A stretch of 64,000 bases of DNA from Methylobacter sp. (GTDB taxonomy: Bacteria; Pseudomonadota; Gammaproteobacteria; Methylococcales; Methylomonadaceae): the NCBI RefSeq assembly GCF_030680395.1, contig NZ_JAUXVR010000044.1:124001-188000 (forward strand). The letters run 5' to 3'. The number at the start of each line of letters is the position of its first letter. Position 1 is the stretch's first letter. Positions 55,460-64,000 of this stretch are shown in pieces. A program made the position numbers and the translations under genes. The notes beneath the pieces were generated by a model. It was not told the origin of the DNA and made no database searches. It saw nothing but the letters and a program-made list of their open reading frames with translations.

Positions 55460-56618
55460 ATTTCGCGCGCAGTTTTACGGCCAACACGGGGAACAACAAC
55501 ACCGAAACCACACCCGCGCTCACCAGGATTGAGGCCCTGTCCGGCGGCATCAATCCAGAAGAAACGCCGATTTCACTGATGATAACGATCAGCGGCAGGC
55601 CTGTGGCCGAATAAAATATGAAGGGTATTTTTTCTTCGGCAGTCAGTTCATGCTTGTAAAAGAACAACGGAACGCCTCGAACCAGAACCAACAAACCCGA
55701 CAAAAGAGCGATTTGTATGGGAGCGAGGGGAGTAGACCATAGCGCGCTGAGTTCGAACTTCATGCCTGCGACGATAAAGAAGATGGGTATCAGGAAGCCA
55801 TAACCGATTGCATCCAACTTATGCTGCAACAGCTCGCCCTCTGTGCCTTTAATGGCGAGTCTGACCACCATGCCCGCAGTAAATGCTCCCAGCACGATAT
55901 TCAGGCCGAATTTAGCGGCGAGCGTGGCTAACAAGACCTGCAACAAGATACAAATTCGCACCGGAAGCTGGCCGCTGCTCTGCATGGTGTGCGCCAATTT
56001 ATCGAGCAATGGCGACGAGCGCATGTGCAGGGCGATATTCGCCACGGCCAAGGAGATGATGATAAAGGTCACTATGAACAGCGTGTGTAGAAAAGTGTCA
56101 TGGGTGGTGATCAGCAACAGCGAAATGATCACCAAAGGGCCGAACTCACCGACAGCGGCGGTTGCCACGATGTACTTGCCGAAATCGGTGTTCAGTTCGC
56201 CCCGGTCGCGCAGAATGGGCGCCAGTATGCCCAAGGCGGTGGTGGATAAGGCGGTTGCGGCCAATAAAGGCGGACTCTGGATGAGTCCGATGACATTGAA
56301 GAAAAACATACAAACTATCGCCAACAGGAAGGTAATAAACCAACTGCCTACCGCCAATGACAAGGGTTTGCCGCGAATCTTGTCGAAATCGATTTCAAGT
56401 CCTACCAGGAACAGCAAAAAGGCCAAGCCAAGCTCTCCCAGCATGGCGATCATGCCATCAGGATTGGCCAGATGGAATGCCTGGGGGCCTATCACTATTC
56501 CCAAAACGATTTCAAGAACCACAACCGGCAAGCGAAAGCCTGTGGGTATCTCGGCAAGGAGCGGTGCCAGCATTCCAACGAATACGATCAGTAGGAGTTC
56601 AGAGGGATAAGCTTCCAT
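55443..56618 (-). CDS. Cation:proton antiporter (CPA2/Kef type)
   Basis: 391 residues, nearly all membrane helices (12 or so). Recognisable pieces are GLAFLLFLVGLEIDFDKIRGK, STTALGILAPILRDRGEL and FTAGMVVRLAIKG. It is the transport domain alone; the TrkA-N nucleotide-binding domain of KefB/KefC is absent. It should exchange Na or K for protons. It is convergent with the toxin remnant and has a 200-bp upstream region leading to the small candidate gene. Confidence 0.9.
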   Translation of the reverse strand: MEAYPSELLLIVFVGMLAPLLAEIPTGFRLPVVVLEIVLGIVIGPQAFHLANPDGMIAMLGELGLAFLLFLVGLEIDFDKIRGKPLSLAVGSWFITFLLAIVCMFFFNVIGLIQSPPLLAATALSTTALGILAPILRDRGELNTDFGKYIVATAAVGEFGPLVIISLLLITTHDTFLHTLFIVTFIIISLAVANIALHMRSSPLLDKLAHTMQSSGQLPVRICILLQVLLATLAAKFGLNIVLGAFTAGMVVRLAIKGTEGELLQHKLDAIGYGFLIPIFFIVAGMKFELSALWSTPLAPIQIALLSGLLVLVRGVPLFFYKHELTAEEKIPFIFYSATGLPLIVIISEIGVSSGLMPPDRASILVSAGVVSVLLFPVLAVKLRAKFSLPW

Positions 56619-56831
56619 AGGTAGACTCCGGCAGAGGTTAAATTACAGAATAGGGTGAAATTCAATTGTAACAAGTATCCTGCATAAACCACTGTTTATT
56701 CGACTTGGAAAAAAACAAGATTTTGCGTTTGAACAGCTTCGTGTGTGCTGTAAAAGCTCGTATGAGCATTGTACTTTAAGGAATAATTAATGATTTTAAT
56801 CATATAATTACATAGATACAGGAGATTTCAA

Positions 56832-56930
56832 TTGACCAATAAAATACGTATCGGCCTTCACACTAAATCCGCGGCTGTTGCTGGGCTGAATGAAAGTGAA
56901 ATAATCATCCGGTCCCATTATAAATTCTAA
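56832..56930 (+). CDS. Candidate 32-codon small gene, TTG start
   Basis: The frame starts at TTG 56832, preceded by ACAGGAG with 7 bp spacing, and reads TNKIRIGLHTKSAAVAGLNE then SEIIIRSHYKF and stop. A TATAAT-like box lies at 56803. The stop codon is the first base group of a strong terminator. The arrangement looks like a real small gene, though the product is unrecognised and the non-ATG start lowers confidence. Confidence 0.4.
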   Translation: MTNKIRIGLHTKSAAVAGLNESEIIIRSHYKF

Positions 56931-56954
56931 GGGCTACCGACCCGGTAGCCCTTA
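56928..56954 (+). terminator. Terminator after the candidate small gene
   Basis: Stem TAAGGGCTACC / GGTAGCCCTTA with a 5-nt loop. The T-run is short. Further right (57005-57025) is a weaker AGCCCG/CGGGCT hairpin. Confidence 0.65.
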
Positions 56955-57268
56955 GAGTAAACACCAGATATTTAAATTCCCCTTCTAAGCGGTTTTTAAT
57001 CGGCCAACAGCCCGCTCCGGGCTAGCTCAAGTTTCCACATCGGCGCATAAAAACGGCATTTCTTTTTTCAAAGGTGGGGCCGTAAGCGTATCAAAAAAGT
57101 CATTATATCTAGCGCAAAATAAAGGTTAAGTACGGCAACGTACGGACTAAAAGTACTGTTTCGGGTAATTTACAAATCAGGTTTCGGCGTAACCTGTAAA
57201 CCTTATTTTCAAAAAAATAGCGTCTTCTCTACTGATGTTTGTCTTTTAAAAATTTTGGAGAAACCCTC

Positions 57269-57646
57269 ATGCATACTTCTCAATCCGAACAAGCAAAATC
57301 ATCAACCGGCCCTCTCTCATCCATGCAGTCCTGTATAGAAGACTGTATCCGTTGTGCCCAAGTCTGCCTACAGACCGCGATGAACCAATGCCTGGAGATG
57401 GGTGGGCGGCACGTTGAACCGGAACACTTCCGACTCATGATGAACTGCGCCGAAATCTGCCAGTTGTCGGCCAACTTCATGCTGAGCGGTTCGCGTTTCC
57501 ATAACCGTACCTGTGAAGTCTGCGCAGAAATCTGCGAAGCCTGCGCCATGGACTGTAGCAATGTCGGCGATATGGAAGAGTGCGCATCCACTTGCCGTCA
57601 ATGTGCCGAAAGCTGCCGGCAAATGGCGGGCATGGTAACGCACTGA
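57269..57646 (+). CDS. Four-helix copper-binding protein (Csp3-like)
   Basis: 125 residues with 16 Cys, mostly in CxxxC or CxxC spacing along four helices (CIEDCIRCAQVCLQ, CAEIC, CEVCAEICEACAMDC, CASTCRQCAESC). This is the DUF326/Csp pattern of proteins that store many Cu(I) ions in a helix bundle, first described in methanotrophs. There is no signal peptide, so it is a cytosolic Csp3-type protein. The ATG at 57269 has GGAG 9 bp upstream. Copper storage suits an organism with particulate methane monooxygenase. Confidence 0.88.
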   Translation: MHTSQSEQAKSSTGPLSSMQSCIEDCIRCAQVCLQTAMNQCLEMGGRHVEPEHFRLMMNCAEICQLSANFMLSGSRFHNRTCEVCAEICEACAMDCSNVGDMEECASTCRQCAESCRQMAGMVTH

Positions 57647-57874
57647 GTTTAACTTGCATGGCATGTGATTCAGCAACGGCTGAATGGGTTTATCGGGAAT
57701 TGCATGCCGAATGCAACAGAAGAGTGTCCTTAATTAGCTGGGAGCTGTCGGGGTTAAGTAGTTGCGTATTGTTGCGGCTATTTAAAGCTGAGTTGAGCAG
57801 CTCGTCTGCTCAAACGAAACTTATGCCCTTTGGGTATAAGATTGTTTTAAAGCTAAGCGTTATAAAGACATATT

Positions 57875-58471
57875 ATGAACAAGCCCATAATAGAAAGCAT
57901 AAACAGTAATGATGACCGTTTTGTAGCGTCCAGGCGCGGTTTTTTAAAAACGGTAGCCGGTATTTCCTTACTGACACTGAGCGGGATAGAAAGTTTAAAT
58001 GCCGCAGTCAGATCGCCACCGGCACACAAAACGATTGCCTTAAACCATGTCCATACCGGCGATAAGCTGAAGTTAACCTATTTTGAACAGGGCGATTATA
58101 TTGAAGACGCCTTGCAGGAAATCAATTACCTGATGCGTGATTACCATACCGACGCCGTTCATCCGATTGATCCGGCCTTGCTGGATCAGTTATATGATTT
58201 GAAGCTTGTACTCGGGATCAATAAATCTTTTGTTGTTACCTCGGGTTATCGCTCGCCGCGTACCAATGCGAGATTACGGAAAAAAAACCGTGGCATCGCA
58301 AAACACAGTCTCCATATGCAAGGCCGCGCTATCGATCTTCACGTGGGCGGACTGGACACGCGCAAGATTAGGAACGCCGCATTGGAGATGCACCGCGGAG
58401 GCGTCGGCTATTGTCGGCGAGGCAACTTTGTCCATCTGGATACCGGCAGTTTCAGGTCGTGGCTGAGTTAA
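57875..58471 (+). CDS. YcbK-type (DUF882) peptidase-like protein, Tat-exported
   Basis: 198 residues. A twin-arginine signal (ASRRGFLKTVAGISLLTLSG) precedes an M15-like fold with zinc ligands in SLHMQGRAIDLHVG and FVHLDTG. E. coli YcbK belongs to this family and is linked to peptidoglycan metabolism. It stands near envelope genes but is separated from mscS by about 75 bp. Confidence 0.9.
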   Translation: MNKPIIESINSNDDRFVASRRGFLKTVAGISLLTLSGIESLNAAVRSPPAHKTIALNHVHTGDKLKLTYFEQGDYIEDALQEINYLMRDYHTDAVHPIDPALLDQLYDLKLVLGINKSFVVTSGYRSPRTNARLRKKNRGIAKHSLHMQGRAIDLHVGGLDTRKIRNAALEMHRGGVGYCRRGNFVHLDTGSFRSWLS

Positions 58472-58546
58472 ATCCTCATGGGCAGCAGGCATGTCGGATT
58501 TTCTTATGCCTGACAAGCCCTCTTTAGCCGCTATGGAGTATAGTCT

Positions 58547-59533
58547 GTGAAGTTTAATCTTAGCGAAGCAACCGGTTCTGTGCAGACGATGATTAGCGGC
58601 TTTTTTGAACGGCTGCCCTATCTGGCTATTGCTGTCGTTGTTTTTATATTTTTCCTGTTGGTCGGCAAAGGCGTACGGGCAACCGTACGCGCTGTCACGC
58701 AACGCAACCATCGCCACTATAACTTGGGCCTGGTGATGGGGCGGCTGAGTTATGGCTTGATAATCTTTATCGGCTTGCTGATTGCTCTTGTGATAGCCAT
58801 TCCCGGCTTTACGCCGGGCGAACTGGTCAATGTTCTAGGGCTGTCCAGCGTCGCTATCGGTTTTGCCTTTCGCGACATCCTGCAAAATTTTCTTGCCGGC
58901 ATTTTACTGCTGTTGGCCGAACCTTTCCGTATCGGCGACCAGATCATTCTTAACAATTTCGAAGGCACGGTCGAGGACATCCAGACTCGCGCGACTTTCA
59001 TCAGAACTTATGACGGGCGGCGGGTGGTGATTCCCAATTCCAATCTGTTCACTAATTCGGTGACGGTCAACACCGCCTATGAAAAACGTCGCCTGGAATA
59101 TGACATCAGTATCGGCTACGGCGATGACATCGCTCACGCCAAGCGTATTCTGCTCAATACTGTGCAAGAGATTCCGGAAGTACTTGACGATCCGAAGCCC
59201 GATGCGCTGGTGGTCAAACTGGCCGATAGCAGCGTCAATATCCGCTTGCGCTGGTGGGTGCAACCGCCGCGCCGGTTTGAAAGCCTGAATGCGCAAGATA
59301 TTGTTTTGGAAAAAGTAGCTAATGCGCTTTTATCCGAAGGCTTCGATTTGCCGTTCCCGACGCAACAGATCCTGTTCCACGACCAGACCGAAGAATCCGA
59401 CGGCGACCGTTCACGCCAGCGCGAAGGCTGGCCTCAAGGCAAAGGCGATGCCCCGCGTCCGGCACGTATCGTCGATGCATTGCGTGAGTTAAAAGAAGCT
59501 CTTTCAACCGAACAGAATTCCAAGCGGCGATGA
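58547..59533 (+). CDS. MscS-family mechanosensitive channel
   Basis: 328 residues: three N-terminal membrane helices, the pore region GLSSVAIGFAFRDILQNFLAG (MscS TM3) and the beta domain (GTVEDIQTRATFIRTYDGRRVVIPNSNLF). MscS channels release osmolytes on hypo-osmotic shock. The GTG start has GGAG 8 bp upstream. Its stop overlaps the next gene (ATGA), giving a coupled three-gene run with DUF2254 and DUF421. Confidence 0.92.
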   Translation: MKFNLSEATGSVQTMISGFFERLPYLAIAVVVFIFFLLVGKGVRATVRAVTQRNHRHYNLGLVMGRLSYGLIIFIGLLIALVIAIPGFTPGELVNVLGLSSVAIGFAFRDILQNFLAGILLLLAEPFRIGDQIILNNFEGTVEDIQTRATFIRTYDGRRVVIPNSNLFTNSVTVNTAYEKRRLEYDISIGYGDDIAHAKRILLNTVQEIPEVLDDPKPDALVVKLADSSVNIRLRWWVQPPRRFESLNAQDIVLEKVANALLSEGFDLPFPTQQILFHDQTEESDGDRSRQREGWPQGKGDAPRPARIVDALRELKEALSTEQNSKRR

Positions 59534-60867
59534 AGCTGCAATTCATCAAAATCCGTGATGCGACGGTCGATACTTTCTGGTTTTTACCGGCAGTGATGGC
59601 ACTGATTGCAGCAGGCGCGGCGCTGAGTAGCACTGCCATTGATTATGCCATCGGCAGCGCATGGCTGCGTAACATGGGCTGGGTGTGGTCAGGCGGTACC
59701 GAAGGCGCACGTAGCGTACTGTCGGTCATTGCCGGTTCAGTCATGACCGTCGTTTCGATTGTGTTTTCGCTGACCGTGACCACACTGGCGCAAACGTCAT
59801 CGCATTTCGGGCCGCGCGTGCTGAGAAACTTTACCTCCGACCGGGGTGTTCAATTCACGCTCGGCACCTTTATCGCCACTTTTGTCTATTGCCTGCTGGT
59901 CTTGCGGACAGTGCGCTCACTCGAAGAAAAAAGCTTCGTGCCGTATCTGTCCGTGAACATCGGCATACTGTTGGCGCTGGCTTCAATGGCCGTGCTGATC
60001 TATTTCATTCATCACATTTCGCAAAACATTCAGGCCGAGAATCTGATCGCCAATGTGGGAGAACAATTCCGAAAATCGCTGCCGCTTCTGTTCCCCGAAC
60101 GCATCGGCCGGCCGCACAGCGACAACACCCGCTCAGAGCAGTTGCCCGATGACAGCCAATGGCAAGCCGCAGATATTGTGCTATCCACGGCCAATGGCTA
60201 TGTGCAAGTCGTGGACGATGAACAGTTAATGCAGTTGGCGACGCAACACGACTTGATGCTGCAATTGGCAAGGCGCCCCGGCGATTTCGTGACCGCTACC
60301 TCGACGTTGCTGCGTGTGCTGCCGCGTGCGCATATAAACCATGACATCGAGCTTGAATTGCGAGACTGCTTTAGTCTCGGAGCCCATCGTACGCCGCATC
60401 AGGACGCACAGTATATGTTGCAGCAGATGGTCGAAATCGCGGTCCATGCGCTGTCGCCGGGCATCAACGAACCTTTCACCGCCTTGACTTGTATCGATTG
60501 GATAGGGGCGTCGCTATGCGGCGTGGCAAGGCGCGAACTACCTATGCCGCTGCGTCAGGATGAACACGGCCGGTTGCGCGTGATTGCCTGCACGCTCGAT
60601 TTCGAGGAGTTGGCCGACATCGCTTTCAGCCAGATTCGTCTCTATGGCGCCCGCAATCCGGACGTGATGCTACACCTTCTTGCAATCATCGGCGAAATTG
60701 CGCCTGATGTATACCGCGACCAGGACCGCATCCTGTTAATGCGGCATGCTCAGCTGGTTGGTGAAGACGCGAGCCAAATCACTAACCAAACCGACCGCCG
60801 ACGCGTAGCCGATCGGCTTCAACAAACATTGCTTGCTCTGGCCCAGAGTCATACTCAAGAGGAATAA
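59530..60867 (+). CDS. DUF2254 membrane protein
   Basis: 445 residues. About four N-terminal membrane helices and a cytoplasmic C-terminal half. Conserved pieces include SVLSVIAGSVMTVVSIVFSL, TSSHFGPRVLRNFTSDRGVQ and SPGINEPFTALTCIDW. The family is common and of unknown function; the gene neighbourhood suggests a link to ion or envelope homeostasis. It overlaps mscS and is followed by a DUF421 gene after 3 bp. Confidence 0.88.
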   Translation: MKLQFIKIRDATVDTFWFLPAVMALIAAGAALSSTAIDYAIGSAWLRNMGWVWSGGTEGARSVLSVIAGSVMTVVSIVFSLTVTTLAQTSSHFGPRVLRNFTSDRGVQFTLGTFIATFVYCLLVLRTVRSLEEKSFVPYLSVNIGILLALASMAVLIYFIHHISQNIQAENLIANVGEQFRKSLPLLFPERIGRPHSDNTRSEQLPDDSQWQAADIVLSTANGYVQVVDDEQLMQLATQHDLMLQLARRPGDFVTATSTLLRVLPRAHINHDIELELRDCFSLGAHRTPHQDAQYMLQQMVEIAVHALSPGINEPFTALTCIDWIGASLCGVARRELPMPLRQDEHGRLRVIACTLDFEELADIAFSQIRLYGARNPDVMLHLLAIIGEIAPDVYRDQDRILLMRHAQLVGEDASQITNQTDRRRVADRLQQTLLALAQSHTQEE

Positions 60868-60870
60868 ATC

Positions 60871-61386
60871 ATGTTTTTTAACGATGAGTTTAGCTTGCTT
60901 CGAGTGGTCATCGTCGGCACCTTGGCCTATTTGTCTTTGGTGCTGCTATTGCGTGTTTCAGGCAAGCGCACTTTATCGAAAATGAATGCTTTCGACTTGG
61001 TTGTGACCGTGGCAATCGGCTCCACGTTGGCGACGGTTCTGCTCTCTAAGGACGTGGCTCTTGCCGAGGGCGTGGTGGCTTTCACGCTATTGATTGGGCT
61101 GCAATATGTCATTACCTGGCTGTCAGTGCGTTCGCGCCGGGTGGAAAACCTGATTAAAGCGGAGCCTTCCCTGCTTTATTTCAATGGGCGCTTTCTTCAT
61201 GAGGCCTTGAAAGGTGAACGCGTTACCGAAGCCGAAGTGCGTGCCGCCGTGCGCTCGCAAGGTTCGTCGGAAATGGAAAGTGTCGCCGCCGTTGTACTGG
61301 AAACGGACGGCAGTCTGACAGTTCTACGCAATCAAGACGATCAGGTGTTTACTTCATTGAAAGGCATTAAGCATCCCGCTCTATAA
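60871..61386 (+). CDS. DUF421/YetF-like membrane protein
   Basis: 171 residues: three membrane helices and a small soluble domain with SGKRTLSKMNAFDLVVTVAIG and AVVLETDGSLTVL. DUF421 (YetF-like) proteins are small envelope proteins; their function is unclear. It is the third gene of the MscS-DUF2254-DUF421 run. Its end overlaps the cardiolipin synthase end on the other strand by 6 bp. Confidence 0.88.
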   Translation: MFFNDEFSLLRVVIVGTLAYLSLVLLLRVSGKRTLSKMNAFDLVVTVAIGSTLATVLLSKDVALAEGVVAFTLLIGLQYVITWLSVRSRRVENLIKAEPSLLYFNGRFLHEALKGERVTEAEVRAAVRSQGSSEMESVAAVVLETDGSLTVLRNQDDQVFTSLKGIKHPAL

Positions 61387-62643
61387 TTGCGGACTGATAA
61401 GGTCTGCAATGCTATCCCGGATTTTGTTCTTCCAAGGCCTATTCTGCCATTCCTCCAAGGTTATACGGCGTGAATTGCATAAATCCTGTTCGAAAATCCT
61501 TGCTTGTATGCGTGCAAACTCAGCGCTGTAGATGTTAAGGTTGGCTTCGTCGTTAAGGCTGAATGAGCGGTTGTCGAAATTGGTCGATCCTACCGAGGTC
61601 CATAGCTCGTCCACGATCATCACTTTGCAGTGGAACATGGTCGGCTGGTATTCATAAATTTCGATGCCCGCCTGCAACAATGCGCCCCACGCGTAGCGCG
61701 AGGCATATCGAAGCACCTTCCGGTCAATATAAGGTCCCGGGACAATCATTTGTACACGAACCCCGCGTTTTTGCGCAGCGACCAATGTGTTAATGGCGAC
61801 CTTATCGGGAACGAAGTACGACATCGATAACCGCACCGAGGTTTTTGCCGCTGCAATCGACAGCAGATACATAAGTTGAACGCTTTCGGCGCCGCCTCCA
61901 GGCGAACTCTTGAACACCTGCGCAGTGTACTCACCGGCCGGCTCGAGCGGAGGCAAATAGGCCGCACTGTGCAATACCTGGCCGCAGACTTGAACCCAGT
62001 TATCGATGAAAGCGGACTGTAGCTGCGCGACCGCCGGACCTTCAATACGAAAATGCGTATCCCGCCAATGGGCCTTGTCTTGCGCATTTCCGGTCCACTG
62101 TGTCGCGATGCCAACGCCGCCGGTGAAACCGACTTTGCCGTCGATCACCAGCAGTTTGCGATGCGTCCGGTTGTTCATACGGTCCAACGTGTACCAACGT
62201 AACGGATTGTAGCGATAGACTTCCACACCCGCTTGCTTCATCTGATTGACGTAGGCTTCGTCGATATCGCTACAACCGAGCCAATCCAGCATGACATGTA
62301 CACGCACATTCGCCCGCGCCCGTTCGCTCAGTGCTTCGGCAAACTCTTTACCGATAGTTCCGGACCAATAAATAAAAGTTTCGAAAGTGACGGTTTTCCG
62401 CGCGCCGCGTATGGCTTCCAGCATGGAAGGAAAAATTTCGTCGCCATTCAATAAGGTTTGGACACGGTTGCCTTCGATAACCGGGGGGCCTAAAAGATGT
62501 CCCACAGCCCTTAAGAATTGCGGGTCGGCAACGGTGTAAAGCGTTTCGACGCGCGCGTCTATGGGTTTGCTGCCAAAACTGAGATTGACAACAAAAAATA
62601 CGCAGATGAGCGTTATAACGAAGGTGGCAACAATGATCATCAT
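61381..62643 (-). CDS. Cardiolipin synthase-like phospholipase D protein
   Basis: 420 residues with an N-terminal membrane helix (IIVATFVITLICVFFVVNLS) and two PLD motifs: HRKLLVIDGKVGFTGG and FHCKVMIVDELWTSVGSTNFD. Cls enzymes join phosphatidyl groups to form cardiolipin. It resembles the ClsB/ClsC type rather than ClsA. It is convergent with the DUF421 gene. Confidence 0.9.
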   Translation of the reverse strand: MMIIVATFVITLICVFFVVNLSFGSKPIDARVETLYTVADPQFLRAVGHLLGPPVIEGNRVQTLLNGDEIFPSMLEAIRGARKTVTFETFIYWSGTIGKEFAEALSERARANVRVHVMLDWLGCSDIDEAYVNQMKQAGVEVYRYNPLRWYTLDRMNNRTHRKLLVIDGKVGFTGGVGIATQWTGNAQDKAHWRDTHFRIEGPAVAQLQSAFIDNWVQVCGQVLHSAAYLPPLEPAGEYTAQVFKSSPGGGAESVQLMYLLSIAAAKTSVRLSMSYFVPDKVAINTLVAAQKRGVRVQMIVPGPYIDRKVLRYASRYAWGALLQAGIEIYEYQPTMFHCKVMIVDELWTSVGSTNFDNRSFSLNDEANLNIYSAEFARIQARIFEQDLCNSRRITLEEWQNRPWKNKIRDSIADLISPQL

Positions 62644-62698
62644 ATTCGCAGCATACTAAACGATTTAACGGTTACAAAATCAAGCTGATTAGCAGCTT

Positions 62699-63802
62699 TC
62701 AGGGTAAGTCCACCTGCTCTTCCAAGATGTCCCGCATATACAGCATCTGCACCAGCACCATGATCACGGCCGCCAGCGGCGGGGCTAGCAGAAGCCCCAG
62801 AATGCCGAAACCGGCTCCCAGCACCAGCTGGGCGATCAGCAACAGCGCCGGTGGCATTGAAATTATCCTTTCCTGGATATACGGTGAGATCACATAGCCT
62901 TCCAGACTCTGCACCACGAAATAAAGGGCGATGATAGACATCGCCGTCGTGCCGCCTTGGGACAACCCGACCATCACAGCGGGCACGGCAGCGATCAGCG
63001 GCCCGATGTTAGGCACGAAATCCAACATGGCGGCAATCAGGCCAAGAATGAATGCGAACGGCACTCCCAATAAAGCCAGTCCGGTACCGATCAATATTCC
63101 CACTACGAGCATGGCCGCAATCCGGCCAATCAGCCACCAACGAAGTACATGTTCGAGCCTGTCGAAAGCTTCACCGACACACTCCCTACGCTGCTGGGGA
63201 AACAGGTGTATCGTGCCTCTAACGTAGGTTTTCGGATCGGCCGCAAAATAAAGGCTCAGCACGATCACGATGACAAGACTGCCCAAAGCACCGAACGCAG
63301 TCGAAAAAATCCCGGCAATGTTCCCCAGTTGCTGTGGATTGGCCAGGCCGCGTCCGGCTCGGGATAACGCATCCATAGCCGTTGGCCCCCAGTCGTATTG
63401 CTCAAGTTGGCTCCGTAACCGCCCCTGTGCCGACGGCAGCTGCCGGAACAATTTATAGAAACCATCGGCAATATCCGGGCCGTACAGTACCAGAATCAGT
63501 ACGAGCGCACCTAACAGAAGTACAACCACGAACGTTAGGCACCAAGCTACAGATAACGACGTACGGCTGCTGATGAAGTTCGCCAGAGTGCGCAGAAAAA
63601 GAGCCAATAACAGGCTTGCGAAAACCAGCAGTAAAATCTGGGCCGCCTGCCAAACCATCAGCACCAACGCAATAACCGCAACCCCGACAACTGCCACGAT
63701 TAACGTCCGCTTGGTCAACAACATGTTTGCATTGCCAGTCGCGGCGGCTTGTTCATCCGTTGTTTTGGCCTCGGATGCTCCGTCCCTGCGCCAAGAGTTC
63801 AT
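62699..63802 (-). CDS. AI-2E family transporter (PerM-like)
   Basis: 367 residues with about eight membrane helices, including ALVLMVWQAAQILLLVFASLLL and the conserved MLDFVPNIGPLIAAVPAVMVGLSQG. These proteins move varied substrates; the AI-2 export role is shown for few. The start ATG at 63802 leaves a hydrophilic 30-residue N-terminus. Confidence 0.88.
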   Translation of the reverse strand: MNSWRRDGASEAKTTDEQAAATGNANMLLTKRTLIVAVVGVAVIALVLMVWQAAQILLLVFASLLLALFLRTLANFISSRTSLSVAWCLTFVVVLLLGALVLILVLYGPDIADGFYKLFRQLPSAQGRLRSQLEQYDWGPTAMDALSRAGRGLANPQQLGNIAGIFSTAFGALGSLVIVIVLSLYFAADPKTYVRGTIHLFPQQRRECVGEAFDRLEHVLRWWLIGRIAAMLVVGILIGTGLALLGVPFAFILGLIAAMLDFVPNIGPLIAAVPAVMVGLSQGGTTAMSIIALYFVVQSLEGYVISPYIQERIISMPPALLLIAQLVLGAGFGILGLLLAPPLAAVIMVLVQMLYMRDILEEQVDLP

Positions 63803-63823
63803 ATCCTTATTTTCCTGGCGAGC

Positions 63824-64000
63824 TTATTTTGATTTTTCGTCTTTAAGTTGGATCTTGGTTGTTACTGATTTAACACCTTCAACTTTCTGGGCAACCTCAG
63901 CCGCTCTGGTGATTTCATCATGAGTGTCTACGAAGCCGCTTAATTGCACAACGCCTTTAAGTGTCTCAACATTGATTTGGAAGGCACTCAGATTGTCATC
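63824..64000 (-). CDS. BON-domain protein (5' end outside window)
   Basis: The visible 58 codons read QINVETLKGVVQLSGFVDTH and AAEVAQKVEGVKSVTTKIQL then stop, a BON (OsmY-like) domain. Such proteins are periplasmic and stress-linked; the upstream part with any signal peptide is not in the window. Confidence 0.88.
   Translation of the reverse strand, partial: DDNLSAFQINVETLKGVVQLSGFVDTHDEITRAAEVAQKVEGVKSVTTKIQLKDEKSK

Overview
The window reads as chromosome of a gammaproteobacterium of moderate GC, most plausibly a methanotroph of the order Methylococcales. Nothing here names the species. The hints are the Csp-type copper storage protein, the LitR/CarH-like B12 regulator, the TIGR04282/TIGR04283 glycosyltransferase pair and the many short palindromic repeats. 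Housekeeping blocks have ordinary gammaproteobacterial synteny.

Layout. 0-6.3 kb: tgt-yajC-secD-secF (leftward) and htpG. 6.4-8.7 kb: a receiver-TPR response regulator and a small soluble histidine kinase. 8.8-14.4 kb: leuS-lptE-holA, then ybeL and a ParA-like ATPase. 14.5-16.1 kb: a first Lnt-type N-acyltransferase. 16.76-23.95 kb: an integrated element of about 7.1 kb in the 3' end of tRNA-Leu(UAA). It is bounded by 103-bp direct repeats and carries a tyrosine integrase, small DNA-binding proteins, a CHC2 primase fragment, a TOPRIM/DUF3987 replication protein and several unknown genes. It has no capsid or conjugation genes. 24-33 kb: Slp lipoprotein, SWIM-SNF2 helicase, RecQ, and a cluster of two TIGR0428x glycosyltransferases with a sterol-desaturase-like enzyme. 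33-36.4 kb: a FIST (NosP-like) sensor overlapping a PAS-GGDEF cyclase. 36.8-43.5 kb: an alternative sigma factor in an apparent operon with hflK-hflC-ftsH, divergent from the LitR/CarH-like gene. 43.8-54.9 kb: a GGDEF-EAL protein, a Pat-type acetyltransferase, a gene-poor 1.2 kb stretch, the second Lnt and an M23 peptidase. 55-57.6 kb: an antitoxin with a wrecked toxin, a CPA2 antiporter, a candidate 32-codon gene and a Csp3-like copper protein. 57.9-64 kb: envelope and stress genes (YcbK, MscS, DUF2254, DUF421, cardiolipin synthase, AI-2E family, BON domain).

How parts may work together. The sigma factor, FtsH/HflKC and B12 photoreceptor-like regulator look like one light- or B12-responsive module; this is inference from gene order, motifs and a promoter-like site. 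The FIST protein and cyclase look like a ligand-to-c-di-GMP switch. The integrated element looks self-replicating but not self-packaging, which suggests a phage-satellite or plasmid-like lifestyle. Short palindromic repeats have also entered genes in frame (leuS, the second lnt, the last codons of holA), an unusual feature of this genome.
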